DNA of 54,465 nucleotides from Alphaproteobacteria bacterium (GCA_016869215.1 VGEP01000030.1:1-54465); one strand, 5' to 3'; numbered from the stretch's first letter, positions 34,980 through 44,445 are shown. Notes: a model not told the origin generated them from the sequence alone. Translations and numbers: made by a program.

Positions 34980-35945
34980 ATGACCAGTCCGACCCCGCAG
35001 CAGCTCGCAACGTCCGGCTCGCTCGACGAGCTTTACCGTCAGCTTGCGCCGATCCGCATGGGCGCGGGCTGGGCCAAGCCGACCCCGTCGCTTTGGCCGG
35101 AACCGAAAAAGACGTTCAAGCCGGCGGTCTGGAGCTACGCGCAGGCCAAGGGCGCGCTCGACGCGGCCGGTCGCCTGATCAACACCGAGCTTGCCGAGCG
35201 CCGCAACCTGATCCTGCAGAATGCGCCGGACGGCTACGCCACCTCGCGAACCATCGTTGCGGCCTACCAGATGATCATGCCGGGCGAGAAGGCGCGCTCG
35301 CATCGCCACACGCCGAACGCGCTGCGCCTGATCGTCGACGCCGAGCCCGGCGCCTACACGGTGGTCAACGGCGAACGGTTGTCGATGCTGCCGGGCGACG
35401 TGGTGCTGACGCCGAACTGGTGCTGGCACGGCCACGGCAACGACAGCCGCGCCTGCGCCTACTGGCTCGACGTGCTCGACGTGCCGCTGGTGCAGCTTCT
35501 GGAGCCGATGTTCTTCGAGCCGCATCCCGAAGAGTTCGAGAAGGAGATCACGGTCGCGAATTCGTCGCCCATGCACTTCCCATGGGCGGAGACGCAGCGG
35601 CGGCTGGCCGAGGCGCGTGCCAGGGCCAACGGCGCGCCGGCCGAGATTTCGCTCGGCGATCCGGCGCTCGACACCATGGCGCTGTCGATGATCGAGCTTC
35701 AGGCGGGACAGCAGACCGCGCCGCGCAAGGTGATGAGCAACGCCGTATTCGGCGTGGTGCAGGGCTCGGGCACGACTGCGTCCGAAGGCGAGACTCTCAA
35801 GTGGTCGCGCGGCGACGTGATCGTCGTGCCGGCATGGCACGAGCATGTCCACAAGAGCGACGGCGGGGCGGTGCTGTTCCGCGTCACCGACGAGCCGGTG
35901 ATGAGGAAGCTCGGATTTCTACGTGAGGGTGCGGTGGCGCACTAG
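34980..35945 (+). CDS. Gentisate 1,2-dioxygenase-like bicupin
   Basis: 321 residues from the ATG at 34980. Two cupin folds, about 85-170 and 235-315. The first carries HxH at 108-110 (SHRHTPNALRLIV) and His150 in WCWHGHG, the three ligands that hold Fe(II) in gentisate and salicylate dioxygenases. GYATSRTIVAAYQMIMPGE is also typical. The enzyme cleaves gentisate or a hydroxynaphthoate/salicylate analogue between adjacent hydroxyl and carboxyl carbons to a maleylpyruvate-type product. It is flanked on both sides by Bug receptors, divergent from one and convergent with the other. Exact substrate is open. Confidence 0.88.
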   Translation: MTSPTPQQLATSGSLDELYRQLAPIRMGAGWAKPTPSLWPEPKKTFKPAVWSYAQAKGALDAAGRLINTELAERRNLILQNAPDGYATSRTIVAAYQMIMPGEKARSHRHTPNALRLIVDAEPGAYTVVNGERLSMLPGDVVLTPNWCWHGHGNDSRACAYWLDVLDVPLVQLLEPMFFEPHPEEFEKEITVANSSPMHFPWAETQRRLAEARARANGAPAEISLGDPALDTMALSMIELQAGQQTAPRKVMSNAVFGVVQGSGTTASEGETLKWSRGDVIVVPAWHEHVHKSDGGAVLFRVTDEPVMRKLGFLREGAVAH

Positions 35946-36922
35946 TTCTTCGGTACGCCCGCGTCTTCGACCGTCTTGGTCCAGGTCGCCAGCTCGCGCG
36001 CTACGCGCTCGCGCATCGCATCGGACGTTCCCGCCGCGGGCTCGCCGCCGCTCCCCGTCAGCCGCGCCCGCACCTCCGGCACCGCGACGGCCTTGCGCAC
36101 TTCGGCGTTCAGGCGGTCGACGACCGGCTTCGGCATGCCGGCGGGACCGGCCATCGCGAACCAGGTGCGCACGTCGTAGTTCTGGATGCCGAGCGCCTGC
36201 TCGACCGTCGGCACGTCGGGCAGGGCCGGGTGGCGCGAGTTCGCCGCGACGGCAATCGCGCGCAGCTTGCCGGCCTTGGCGTTGGAGATCGCCTGGGTCG
36301 GGGTAGCGAGCGCAAACTGCACCTCGCTGCCGAGCAGCGCGGTGATGACCGGCGCGTCGCCGCGATAGGGCACGTGCAGGAACTTCGCGCCGGCGCGAGC
36401 GCCGAGCAGTTCGATGCCGAGATGGTGCGTCGAGCCGGGGCCAGCGCTGCCGTAGGTCAGCTTGCCGGGCTCGGCCTTGGCCTTCGCAACCAGGTCGGCC
36501 AGCGTCTTGAACTCGGAATTCGCCGGCACCATCACGAAGAACGACAGCGTGACGATGTTGGAAATCCAGTCGAAACTTTTGACGGTGTCGAACGGCAGCG
36601 ACTTGAACATCGCGCCGAAGATGGCGTGACCGCCCGGCGTGACCATGATTGTGTAGCCGTCCGGCGCGCTGCGCGCCACGTCGGCGGCGCCCAGCGTACC
36701 CGCAGCGCCCGGCTTGTTCTCGACCACCATCGACTGGCCGAGGTGCTTCGACATTTCCGCCGCCATCACGCGCGCGGTGGAATCGACGCCGCCGCCCGGC
36801 GGGAAGCCGACGACGATGCGGATCGGGCGGTTGGGATAGTCCTGCGCTGCGGCAGGGACGGAGGCGGCGAAGGGCAGAAGGCCGCAGGCCAGCGCCATGA
36901 TTGTGCGGGTTGGCAGGTGCAT
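35942..36922 (-). CDS. Bug/TctC-family periplasmic solute receptor (4th of 6)
   Basis: 326 residues from the ATG at 36922, with AGGGAGG just upstream. The signal peptide ends ...VPAAAQ before DYPNRPIRIVVGFPPGGG; ENKPGAAGTLG and HVPYRGDAPV are the later signatures. Its stop codon shares the palindrome CTAG (35942-35945) with the stop of the convergent gentisate dioxygenase-like gene, so the two genes overlap tail-to-tail by 4 bp. The upstream gap of about 190 bp separates it from the divergent dehydrogenase gene. Confidence 0.92.
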   Translation of the reverse strand: MHLPTRTIMALACGLLPFAASVPAAAQDYPNRPIRIVVGFPPGGGVDSTARVMAAEMSKHLGQSMVVENKPGAAGTLGAADVARSAPDGYTIMVTPGGHAIFGAMFKSLPFDTVKSFDWISNIVTLSFFVMVPANSEFKTLADLVAKAKAEPGKLTYGSAGPGSTHHLGIELLGARAGAKFLHVPYRGDAPVITALLGSEVQFALATPTQAISNAKAGKLRAIAVAANSRHPALPDVPTVEQALGIQNYDVRTWFAMAGPAGMPKPVVDRLNAEVRKAVAVPEVRARLTGSGGEPAAGTSDAMRERVARELATWTKTVEDAGVPKN

Positions 36923-37111
36923 CGTCGTCCTCCCTGGAATCGCTTCGGCGCTTCGGCCGCGCCCGTTGGCGCAAACCTTAGAGCATGACCGGCGGCGGTG
37001 AAAACCGGATTCGGTGAGGAACATTACGGATCGGCAATATCGAACCCGAATTCTTGGGTTCTGGCGGATTGTCGATATAGTCGCCGCGGCTTCATACCAG
37101 GGACACGGACC

Positions 37112-37906
37112 ATGGACCTCAACTTGCGCGGGCGGCGCGCGCTCATCACCGGATCGTCGAAGGGCATCGGCCTTGCCATCGCCCGCTCGCTCGCCGCCGA
37201 AGGCTGCGACGTGCAGCTTGTGGCGCGCACGCAGTCCGAGCTCGACAAGGCCACGGCGGCGATCAGGGCGGACTACGGCGTAGCAGCCGTGGGCCATGCC
37301 GCCGACCTCAGCGACAGCGCGGGCGTCAAAGCTGTCGCCGCGGCCGCGGGCGAGGTCGACATTCTCGTCAACAGCGCCGGCGCGATCCCGCGTGGCACGC
37401 TGCTCGACATCGACGAGGCGCGCTGGCGCAAGGCCTGGGACCTGAAGCTGTTCGGCGCGATCAACCTGACGCGCGAGATCTACGGCCCGATGTGCCAGCG
37501 CGGCAAGGGCGTCATCGTCAACATCGCCGGAATGGCGGGCGAGCGGCCCGACGCCTATTACATTGCCGGCAGCGTCGCCAACGCGGCGCTGATCATGTTC
37601 TCGCGCTCGCTCGGTGGCGACAGCATCCGCTTCGGCGTGCGGGTTCTGGCTGTGAATCCCGGCCCGGTCGAGACCGAGAAGCACATCAACGACACCAGGC
37701 GGCTCGCCAAGGAAAAGTTCGGCGACGAGAACCGCTGGCGCGACGTGATGTCCGGCCTGCCGATGAAGCGCGCCGCGACCACCGACGAGGTGTCGGGCAT
37801 GGTCGCGTTCCTGTGCTCGGACTATTCGAGCTACATCAGCGGCGCGTCGATCCTGATCGACGGCGGGCTGCTCACGGACTCGGCGGTCGGCGTGAGGCGG
37901 GGTTAG
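37112..37906 (+). CDS. Short-chain dehydrogenase/reductase with degenerate catalytic site
   Basis: 264 residues from the ATG at 37112. The cofactor-binding loop TGSSKGIG at 13-20 and the NSAG stretch near 87-90 are standard for classical SDR enzymes using NAD(P). The active site is not: where YxxxK is expected the protein reads Y150-IAG-S154, and the usual Ser of the VNISS strand is Ala139/Gly140 (VNIAGMAG). The C-terminal DGGLL segment is normal. It may act on a hydroxy-acid by an altered mechanism or have a non-catalytic role. It lies among catabolic genes, convergent with the RidA fusion gene. Confidence 0.85.
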   Translation: MDLNLRGRRALITGSSKGIGLAIARSLAAEGCDVQLVARTQSELDKATAAIRADYGVAAVGHAADLSDSAGVKAVAAAAGEVDILVNSAGAIPRGTLLDIDEARWRKAWDLKLFGAINLTREIYGPMCQRGKGVIVNIAGMAGERPDAYYIAGSVANAALIMFSRSLGGDSIRFGVRVLAVNPGPVETEKHINDTRRLAKEKFGDENRWRDVMSGLPMKRAATTDEVSGMVAFLCSDYSSYISGASILIDGGLLTDSAVGVRRG

Positions 37907-37991
37907 GTCGGGCGCCTTCACCTCCCCCTTTCAGGGGGAGGGAGGGCGCCGCCGATGCCGCGCCTCGACATCATGGGCGGGTCTGGCGTTT

Positions 37992-39305
37992 TCACGGCGC
38001 GTAGGCCCAGGCCTCGATCATCACCGTCGCGCCGGGAACGGGCAGCGGCGGCACTTCGATGGCAGCGAACGGCAGCGGGCGTCCGCCGCTGCGGCGCTCC
38101 CAGGCTTTGTACACGGCGTAGAAGTCCGCCGTGTCGGTGAGGAAGATCAGCACTCGGGCGACGTTGCTGAACGAAGTGCCTGCGGCTGCGCAAAGCTTCT
38201 CGATGTTGCCGAAGATGCAGTCGGCCTGCGCCTCCGCGGACGACGAATAGAAAGGCTGGCGCGGATCGACCACCGCGGCCGATACGAGCCCGTCGCGATC
38301 GATCGCCATCAGGCCCGGCATGAACAGCAGGTCGCCGGCCTTCACCGCCTGCGGCTGATGCAGGAACGCGGTCGGCACCCCGGCGTCGATGTGCCGCTTC
38401 TGCGCCGCGCTGCCGGGCTTGGCGGCGATCACGTTGATCTCGATCTTGCCGTCGTAGGGCGCAAGCCCGTGCTCGATGCAGGGAACGATCGACACGGTCG
38501 GGCCGGACGAACCGAAGTGGCGCGTCCAGGCTTCGTTGAACGCCGAATAGTCCTCGCGGTCGGTGAGATAGACCTGGGCGTGCACCACGTCTTCGAGCCT
38601 GGCGCCCGCAAGCGCAAGCGACTGAACCATGCGTTGCGTGACGATGAACTCGGTTTCGAGTTTGATCGGCTGGCCGGCCCATTGCGTGCCCTGAGTCATC
38701 AGCGCGGCCTCGGCGACGCCGTTTCGTCGCGGCTCGTCGCCGACTGCGAGCGATGTGATGCCGGGAATGAAGATGAAGTCGCCGACGGTGAGCGCCGGCG
38801 AATAGCCGGACGTCGGACGGCCGGCAAGATGCGCGTGCCGCAGATGCGCGACCTCGAAGCCGGGGCCGGGGATTGCAGCCATCGCCTGGATGTTCATGTC
38901 GGCGCCGGGCAGGGAGAAGCGCTGCTGCGCGATCGAGGTCGAGGGTGGAATGCGGCCTTCGAGTACCTTGCGCCGCGTCGCCTGATACGGCGGCACCGCC
39001 TTGACGGTGGTGTAGTACTGGTCGGTGCGAAGGAGATTGGTGCGGTCGGTGCCAGCGGCGCGCAGAATGGCGTCGATGTGCTCGAAGATGCGTGCGGCCT
39101 CCTTCTCGCGCTTTGGCATTCCGCCGTGCGGCAGCCGCTCCGCCATCACGTCAGGCGCCATGCCGGTCTTGAAGTCCTGCGCCATCAGGCCGGTGGCGAA
39201 CACCCAGCGGCCGGCCTTGATCCCCTGTGCGAATTTGACCTTTCCCGATCCGAGTTCGACGGGCAGGAGCGATTCGACCGCGGATGACGTTGCTTTATCG
39301 GCCAT
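37992..39305 (-). CDS. Triple RidA/YjgF-domain fusion protein
   Basis: 437 residues from the ATG at 39305. Three copies of the RidA fold follow one another: about 15-155 (VFATGLMAQDF ... SLPGADMNIQAMA), 165-300 (GDFIFIPGITS ... VVHAQVYLTDREDY ... IEINVIA) and 310-437 (GDLLFMPGLMA ... VLIFLTDTADFY ... TVMIEAWA). RidA proteins are homotrimers of single domains whose subunit interfaces form the active sites, hydrolysing reactive imines/enamines. A three-in-one chain could fold as an internal pseudo-trimer. The surrounding Bug, SDR and flavin genes suggest a catabolic imine or ring-cleavage product as substrate. Confidence 0.88.
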   Translation of the reverse strand: MADKATSSAVESLLPVELGSGKVKFAQGIKAGRWVFATGLMAQDFKTGMAPDVMAERLPHGGMPKREKEAARIFEHIDAILRAAGTDRTNLLRTDQYYTTVKAVPPYQATRRKVLEGRIPPSTSIAQQRFSLPGADMNIQAMAAIPGPGFEVAHLRHAHLAGRPTSGYSPALTVGDFIFIPGITSLAVGDEPRRNGVAEAALMTQGTQWAGQPIKLETEFIVTQRMVQSLALAGARLEDVVHAQVYLTDREDYSAFNEAWTRHFGSSGPTVSIVPCIEHGLAPYDGKIEINVIAAKPGSAAQKRHIDAGVPTAFLHQPQAVKAGDLLFMPGLMAIDRDGLVSAAVVDPRQPFYSSSAEAQADCIFGNIEKLCAAAGTSFSNVARVLIFLTDTADFYAVYKAWERRSGGRPLPFAAIEVPPLPVPGATVMIEAWAYAP

Positions 39306-39550
39306 TACGGTCGCTCCTTCGGATCGGTCCGGACGTCCCGGGCGGGACTTTCGCACCGCGCTCGCGGGGCGTGAAGTCCCGCTGCGCGAGCGGTCGCAGG
39401 TGCCATGCGCCAGTATGCTGGCCAAGCGTGGACAACCGGCGTTCAATGCATGAGTGCCCGGCCGTGCCCGGTTATCGGCACGGCTTGTGCAAAGCCCATC
39501 TCGCATTCGCCGCCGGGTGCGGGTGCCTATGGTTTGGACAGGAGCGACTC

Positions 39551-40546
39551 ATGATGAGTTCACTGCGTTTCGGTTTCGTGCTGACGGCGACGTTGCTCGC
39601 CGGCGTCGCGCTGACGGTCGGCGCGCAGGCGCAGAACTATCCGACCCGGCCGATCACCATGGTCGTGCCGTTCGCGCCCGGCGGGTTGACCGACGTGCCG
39701 GCGCGCATGATCGCGGCGCTGATGGCCGAGAAGCTCGGCCAGCAGGTCGTGGTCGAGAACAAGACCGGAGCCTCGGGCGCGGTCGGCGGCCTTTATGCAG
39801 CGCGCGCGACGCCGGACGGCTATACGATCTTCGCCAACTCGGTCGCCGACACGCAGAACCTGCACTACATCCCGGTGCAGTATAGCGCGATCAACGATTT
39901 CCAGATGATCGGCTGGATCGTCCAGGGACCGCCGCTGGTGCTCGCGATCGACGCGCGGCTGCCATACAAGACGCTGGCCGAGCTCGTGGCCGACGCCAAG
40001 GCCAATCCGAAGAAGCTCGCCTTCGGCACGTCGGGACCGGCGTCCTCACCGGTGATCTCGCTCACCCAGCTCAACACCCAGGCCGGCATCGACATCGTCG
40101 GCGTGCCCTATCGCGGCTCGGGCGAGGCGGCGCGTGCGGTTGCAGGCTCCGGCGCGATCCAGGGCGCGTTCGCGTTCTACTCGCAGGTGAAGCCGCTGGT
40201 CGACGACGGCAAGGTGCGCGCGCTTGCGGTCGCGAGCACGGAGCGCATTCCCGGCTTCAACGTGCCGACCATGGAAGAACTCGGCTACAAGAACTTCGAT
40301 CACCGCGGCTTTGTCGGCCTCGCCGTTCCGGCCAAGACGCCGAAGCCGGCCGCCGATACCCTTCGCAAAGCAATGCTCGATGCGCTGGAGTCGCCGGTGT
40401 TCAAGGAGCGCATGTCCGCGCTCGGCATGACCGTGCCGCCCGCGAAGGACAACACGCCGGAGCGGTTCCTGCAGTTCATGAAAACGCAGACCGCGCGGCA
40501 GGCCGACTTCGCCAAGCTCACCGGGCACGACCCGATGAAGAAGTGA
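39551..40546 (+). CDS. Bug/TctC-family periplasmic solute receptor (5th of 6)
   Basis: 331 residues from the ATG at 39551, with AGGAG 6 bp upstream; a second ATG follows immediately. The signal peptide ends ...VGAQAQ before NYPTRPITMVVPFAPGG. ENKTGASGAVG and GVPYRGSGEA are the other signatures. It is divergent from the RidA fusion gene (245-bp gap that would hold both promoters) and convergent with another Bug gene 24 bp away, a tail-to-tail pair of paralogues. Confidence 0.92.
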   Translation: MMSSLRFGFVLTATLLAGVALTVGAQAQNYPTRPITMVVPFAPGGLTDVPARMIAALMAEKLGQQVVVENKTGASGAVGGLYAARATPDGYTIFANSVADTQNLHYIPVQYSAINDFQMIGWIVQGPPLVLAIDARLPYKTLAELVADAKANPKKLAFGTSGPASSPVISLTQLNTQAGIDIVGVPYRGSGEAARAVAGSGAIQGAFAFYSQVKPLVDDGKVRALAVASTERIPGFNVPTMEELGYKNFDHRGFVGLAVPAKTPKPAADTLRKAMLDALESPVFKERMSALGMTVPPAKDNTPERFLQFMKTQTARQADFAKLTGHDPMKK

Positions 40547-40570
40547 CCGCGCGGCGCTGCTCGCCCGGCG

Positions 40571-41545
40571 CTACTTGGATTGGGCCATCAGTTCCTTGAG
40601 GAACGGCCCGAGCCGTGCGTTGTCGGACACCAGCGCCTTCTTGAAGTCCTCCGGCGTGCCGGTCGCGATCTCGACCCCGAGCTCGGAGAGGCGCGGGGCG
40701 AGGTCGGGCGAGTTGGTCGCCTTAACGAACATCTGGTTGAGCGTGCGCACGATCGCCGCGTCGGTCTTGAGCGGCGCAATAATGCCGAACCAGAGATCGA
40801 CGTCCACCGACGGATGGCCGAGTTCAGCCATCGACGGCACGTTCGGATGGTTGCCGAGACGCTTGGGTCCGGCTGCGGCGAGCACCCTGATCTTGCCGTC
40901 GGCGACGGTGCCGCCGAGCGAAGGGATGCTGCTGAACGCGAAATCGAGCCGCCCGCCGACGAGATCGGTCATGGCGCCGGCGAGCCCGCGATAGGGAACG
41001 TGCGTCATGGATTGTCCCACCGATCTGGCGAACAGCGCGCCGGTGATGTGCGGCGCGGAGCCGACGCCGGCCGAACCGTACGTCAGGCCACCGGGTTTCT
41101 TGCGTCCGTACTCAAGCAGCTCGGCGAACGATTTCGCGGGCAGTCCTGCGGGCACCGCGAGAAGCGTCGGCACCCGCACCAGCATGACCACCGGCTCGAA
41201 GTCCTTGACCGGGTCGTAGGGAATGTTTGCGGTGGTGTGGGGATTGAGCACGTGCGTGCTGCTCGACACTTCCGCCAGCGTATAGCCGTCGGGCGCGGCC
41301 TCCTTGACCGCCATCACGCCGATCGAACCGCCGGCACCGGTCTTGTTCTCGATTACGAATTGCGGGCCGCCGTCGTCGCTGACCTTCTTGGCGATGACGC
41401 GCACGATGACGTCCATGGCGCCGCCGGCCGCGAACGGAACGATGATGCGGACCGGCCGGTTCGGGTAAGACTGCGCGAACGCCGATGTCGTCAGTGCCGT
41501 CACGCCGATTGCCGCGGCGACCAACGCCTTGCTCCAACTCTTCAT
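40571..41545 (-). CDS. Bug/TctC-family periplasmic solute receptor (6th of 6)
   Basis: 324 residues from the ATG at 41545, with GAGGGAGG about 7 bp upstream. The signal peptide ends ...TSAFAQ before SYPNRPVRIIVPFAAGG. ENKTGAGGSIG and HVPYRGLAGA complete the signatures. It starts 29 bp after the stop of the flavin monooxygenase gene on the same strand, so the two are probably cotranscribed. That linkage makes the monooxygenase substrate or a relative of it a reasonable guess for this receptor's ligand. Confidence 0.92.
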   Translation of the reverse strand: MKSWSKALVAAAIGVTALTTSAFAQSYPNRPVRIIVPFAAGGAMDVIVRVIAKKVSDDGGPQFVIENKTGAGGSIGVMAVKEAAPDGYTLAEVSSSTHVLNPHTTANIPYDPVKDFEPVVMLVRVPTLLAVPAGLPAKSFAELLEYGRKKPGGLTYGSAGVGSAPHITGALFARSVGQSMTHVPYRGLAGAMTDLVGGRLDFAFSSIPSLGGTVADGKIRVLAAAGPKRLGNHPNVPSMAELGHPSVDVDLWFGIIAPLKTDAAIVRTLNQMFVKATNSPDLAPRLSELGVEIATGTPEDFKKALVSDNARLGPFLKELMAQSK

Positions 41546-41574
41546 TGCCGTCCTCCCTCGTTTTTCGGTTCTGA

Positions 41575-43224
41575 TCAATTGCCGCCGGTAATCCGGGACA
41601 CCACTGCGTCCGCGTCCGGCGGGTCTGCGTTGCCTCGCCACGCCACGTGCTGGTCCGGCCGTACGACCGCAAGGTCGCGCTCGTAGAGGTCGCGCGCAGC
41701 GGCATCGGGAACGTCGACGACGGTCGCCGGCACGCCGCGCGCGGCAAACGCGCCGCGCAGCGCGTCGGCGGACGGCGGGTTCGGTCCGAGCCGCAACACC
41801 GTGAATCCCGGTGCGAATCGGTCGAACAGCGAGTCGCCCAGGCTCCGTCCGCCGCCGGTCCAGGCATGGGGCGCGCGCCCGCCGGGGGCTGCGCTGGGGC
41901 GGTAGCGGATCAGGTCGTCGGCCGGCGGCGCGGCGTCGGGAACCACGATGGGCGAGCCGTCGTAGCGCGCACCGAGCTGCACGCCCAGCGAGGCGAATTC
42001 CTCGCCGCCGCCCCGCAGATATTCCGCTGCGGCGCGGCGCGCGGCTTCGCCCGCCGGCGTCGTCTCGCCGATTTCAGCCTGCACCGGCGTTCTGCCGACG
42101 TTGATCGCGAGCGCCTTGGCGGCGCCGGTGTTGCGGTAGGCGATGGGCCGGCGCTCATCTTCGTAGCTTGCGAGCAGCCGCGGGCCACCCCAGCCCTGTG
42201 CCATGGCGGCGAGCTTCCAGCCGAGGTTCGCCGCGTCGTCGACGCCGGTGTTCATCCCGAATCCGCCGGTCGGGGTGAAAAGATGCACGGCGTCGCCGGC
42301 CATCCAGACCCGGCCGCCGCCGAACGACGACGCGACGAAGGCCTGGCCTGCGGTCCAGGTCTGATGACTCAGATACTGAACGCCGATGTCGCAACCGGCG
42401 GTCTGGCGAAACATGGCCGCGATCGCATCCGGATCGAGCTGCTGATCCGGGCGCTCCAGCCGGGTGTTGAACAGGAACTCGGACTTACCGTCGACCGAGA
42501 CGATGTTGCTGCGGACGTGCTGGTTGACCACCCAGTATTGCCAGCACACGTCGCGCGCGGTTGCATGCAGGTCCGGCGCGCGCAGATAAGTCGAGACCAT
42601 CGGTCCGCCGAGATAGGGCTGCGCCTCCGGCGTGGCGCCCAGGTACGACACGCCGAGCTTGCGGCGGACGATGCCGTGTCCGCCGTCGCAACCGGCAAGG
42701 TGGCTGCCGCTCAGCGTCTCGCGGCGGCCGGTCGAGGCCTCCTCGATCTCGGCCGTGACGCCGTCGGCGTCCTCGCGCCAGTCGGTGCAGGTCCAGCCAT
42801 AGCGCGTTTCGACCCAGGGGCACTCGTGGACGATGTCGAACAGTTCGGCCTCGACGTGCATCTGATTGCAGCGGAAGATCGGCTCGACGACCTGGTCGTG
42901 TGCGGGCGCGGCATCGCGGGCGGCGAGCTTGTCGCGCTCCGATGGCATCGGCAGCCGCGCCAGTTCGTAGCCGGAGAGGCTCGTGTAGTAGGCCACGTCG
43001 GTCTTGTGGTCCGGCGGCAGCCCGAGCCTGCGGATGCGCTCCACGAAGCCGAGGCGGCGATAGTGCTCCATCGTCCGGGAGTTCTGCGTGCTGCCCTTGG
43101 GGTGCTGGCGCGGGCGGAGCCCGGAATCGATCAGCACGCTTCGCGTTCCGATCGCCGCGAGGTTCAGCGCGAGCAGCATGCCGACCGGCCCGCCGCCGAC
43201 GATGACGATCTGGCGTGAAATCAT
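41575..43224 (-). CDS. FAD-dependent phenol/aromatic hydroxylase-like monooxygenase
   Basis: 549 residues from the ATG at 43224. The FAD fold has GGGPVG at 10-15, the substrate-domain GCDGGHGIVR near 185, and GDAVHLFTPTGGFGMNTG near 300, typical of the PheA/TfdB/MhpA branch. A C-terminal thioredoxin-like extension of about 150 residues is also usual for this branch. It hydroxylates phenolic acids using NAD(P)H. Next to the receptor gene at 40571-41545 on the same strand and divergent from the amidohydrolase gene, it forms part of the main catabolic block. Confidence 0.9.
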   Translation of the reverse strand: MISRQIVIVGGGPVGMLLALNLAAIGTRSVLIDSGLRPRQHPKGSTQNSRTMEHYRRLGFVERIRRLGLPPDHKTDVAYYTSLSGYELARLPMPSERDKLAARDAAPAHDQVVEPIFRCNQMHVEAELFDIVHECPWVETRYGWTCTDWREDADGVTAEIEEASTGRRETLSGSHLAGCDGGHGIVRRKLGVSYLGATPEAQPYLGGPMVSTYLRAPDLHATARDVCWQYWVVNQHVRSNIVSVDGKSEFLFNTRLERPDQQLDPDAIAAMFRQTAGCDIGVQYLSHQTWTAGQAFVASSFGGGRVWMAGDAVHLFTPTGGFGMNTGVDDAANLGWKLAAMAQGWGGPRLLASYEDERRPIAYRNTGAAKALAINVGRTPVQAEIGETTPAGEAARRAAAEYLRGGGEEFASLGVQLGARYDGSPIVVPDAAPPADDLIRYRPSAAPGGRAPHAWTGGGRSLGDSLFDRFAPGFTVLRLGPNPPSADALRGAFAARGVPATVVDVPDAAARDLYERDLAVVRPDQHVAWRGNADPPDADAVVSRITGGN

Positions 43225-43449
43225 GGCGCGCGAACTTCGCTGCACTGTCCGGCCGATTGCCGCGGGCAGGATGCCCCGATCGGGTAAGGCCCGCAACGCA
43301 AATTGTGAGGAACCATACGGATATCGGCCGCGCTTCCCTCGCCGGTGGCGCGGCAGCGATCCGCCTCGCCCCATCGGCCGGCGGCTTCGATGTCGAAATC
43401 GGCCGCCGGAGACCTATAATGTCTTCAGGCAACGACAGCAGGATGACCC

Positions 43450-44445
43450 ATGATCGTCGACATCTACACTCACATCTTTCCGGGCCGTTTCTTCCAGGAA
43501 CTGGAGAAAGGCCCGCCGAAGCTCGGCAACATGGGCAAGCGGATGCGCGGCATCCCGAAGCTGTTCGACCTCGACTTGCGCTTCAAGGACATGGATGCGG
43601 CGGGCGACTACAAGCAGATCATCTCGCTGCCCAATCCGCCGATCGAGGACGTGGCCGAGGGCGAGGCGGCGAGCCAGCTCGCCCGCGTCGCCAACGACGC
43701 CATGGCGGAACTGTGCCAGAAGCACCCCGACCGTTTTCCGGCCTTTGCCGCGGCGGTGAACATGCACGACGTCGACTTCTCGATCCGCGAGGCCGAGCGC
43801 GCGATCAAGATGGGCGCGCGCGGCGTGCAGACCTATACCAACATCGCGGGCCATCCGCTCGACGAGCCGCGCTTCCGGCCGTTCTTCGCGGCGATGGCGG
43901 TGCACGACCTGCCGATCTGGATTCATCCGGCGCGCACCTCCGACATGAGCGACTACAAGGCCGAGCCGAAGTCGCGCTTCGAGATGTGGTGGTGTTTCGG
44001 CTGGCCATACGAGACCACCATCGCCATGTGCCGGCTGGTGTTCGACGGCTTGTTCGACCGTCATCCCGGCATCAAGATCGTCACGCACCACCTCGGCGGC
44101 GGCATGATTCCGTTCTTCGACGGCCGCATCGGGCCGGGCATGGCGGTGCTGGGCCAGCGCACCATCGACGAGGACTATTCCAAGGTGCTGTCGTCGCTCA
44201 AACGCCCGCACCTCGAATACTTCAAGGAGTTCTACGGCGATACCGCAATGTTCGGCGGCACCAACGGGCTGCAATGCGGGCTCGACTTCTTCGGCGCAGA
44301 CAAGGTGGTGTTTGCGACCGACCATCCGCTCGCCATGATTCCAGTTCACGTCGCGGCCATCGACGGGATGGGGCTTGATTCCGCCGTCCGGCAGAAGCTC
44401 ATGCTGGGCAACGCCGAGCGGCTGTTGAAGATGAAGCTCGGGTAG
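43450..44445 (+). CDS. Amidohydrolase-2 family metal-dependent decarboxylase/hydrolase
   Basis: 331 residues. The fold is that of the ACMSD/gamma-resorcylate decarboxylase group. Candidate metal ligands are His8 (in VDIYTHIFP), His159 (IWIHPA), His213/214 (VTHHLGGG) and Asp291 (FATDHP). The first His of the normal HxH pair is Tyr6, which is unusual. The group decarboxylates hydroxybenzoates or cleaves semialdehyde intermediates. It is divergent from the monooxygenase gene with a 225-bp gap, consistent with a shared regulatory region in aromatic-acid catabolism. Confidence 0.87.
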   Translation: MIVDIYTHIFPGRFFQELEKGPPKLGNMGKRMRGIPKLFDLDLRFKDMDAAGDYKQIISLPNPPIEDVAEGEAASQLARVANDAMAELCQKHPDRFPAFAAAVNMHDVDFSIREAERAIKMGARGVQTYTNIAGHPLDEPRFRPFFAAMAVHDLPIWIHPARTSDMSDYKAEPKSRFEMWWCFGWPYETTIAMCRLVFDGLFDRHPGIKIVTHHLGGGMIPFFDGRIGPGMAVLGQRTIDEDYSKVLSSLKRPHLEYFKEFYGDTAMFGGTNGLQCGLDFFGADKVVFATDHPLAMIPVHVAAIDGMGLDSAVRQKLMLGNAERLLKMKLG

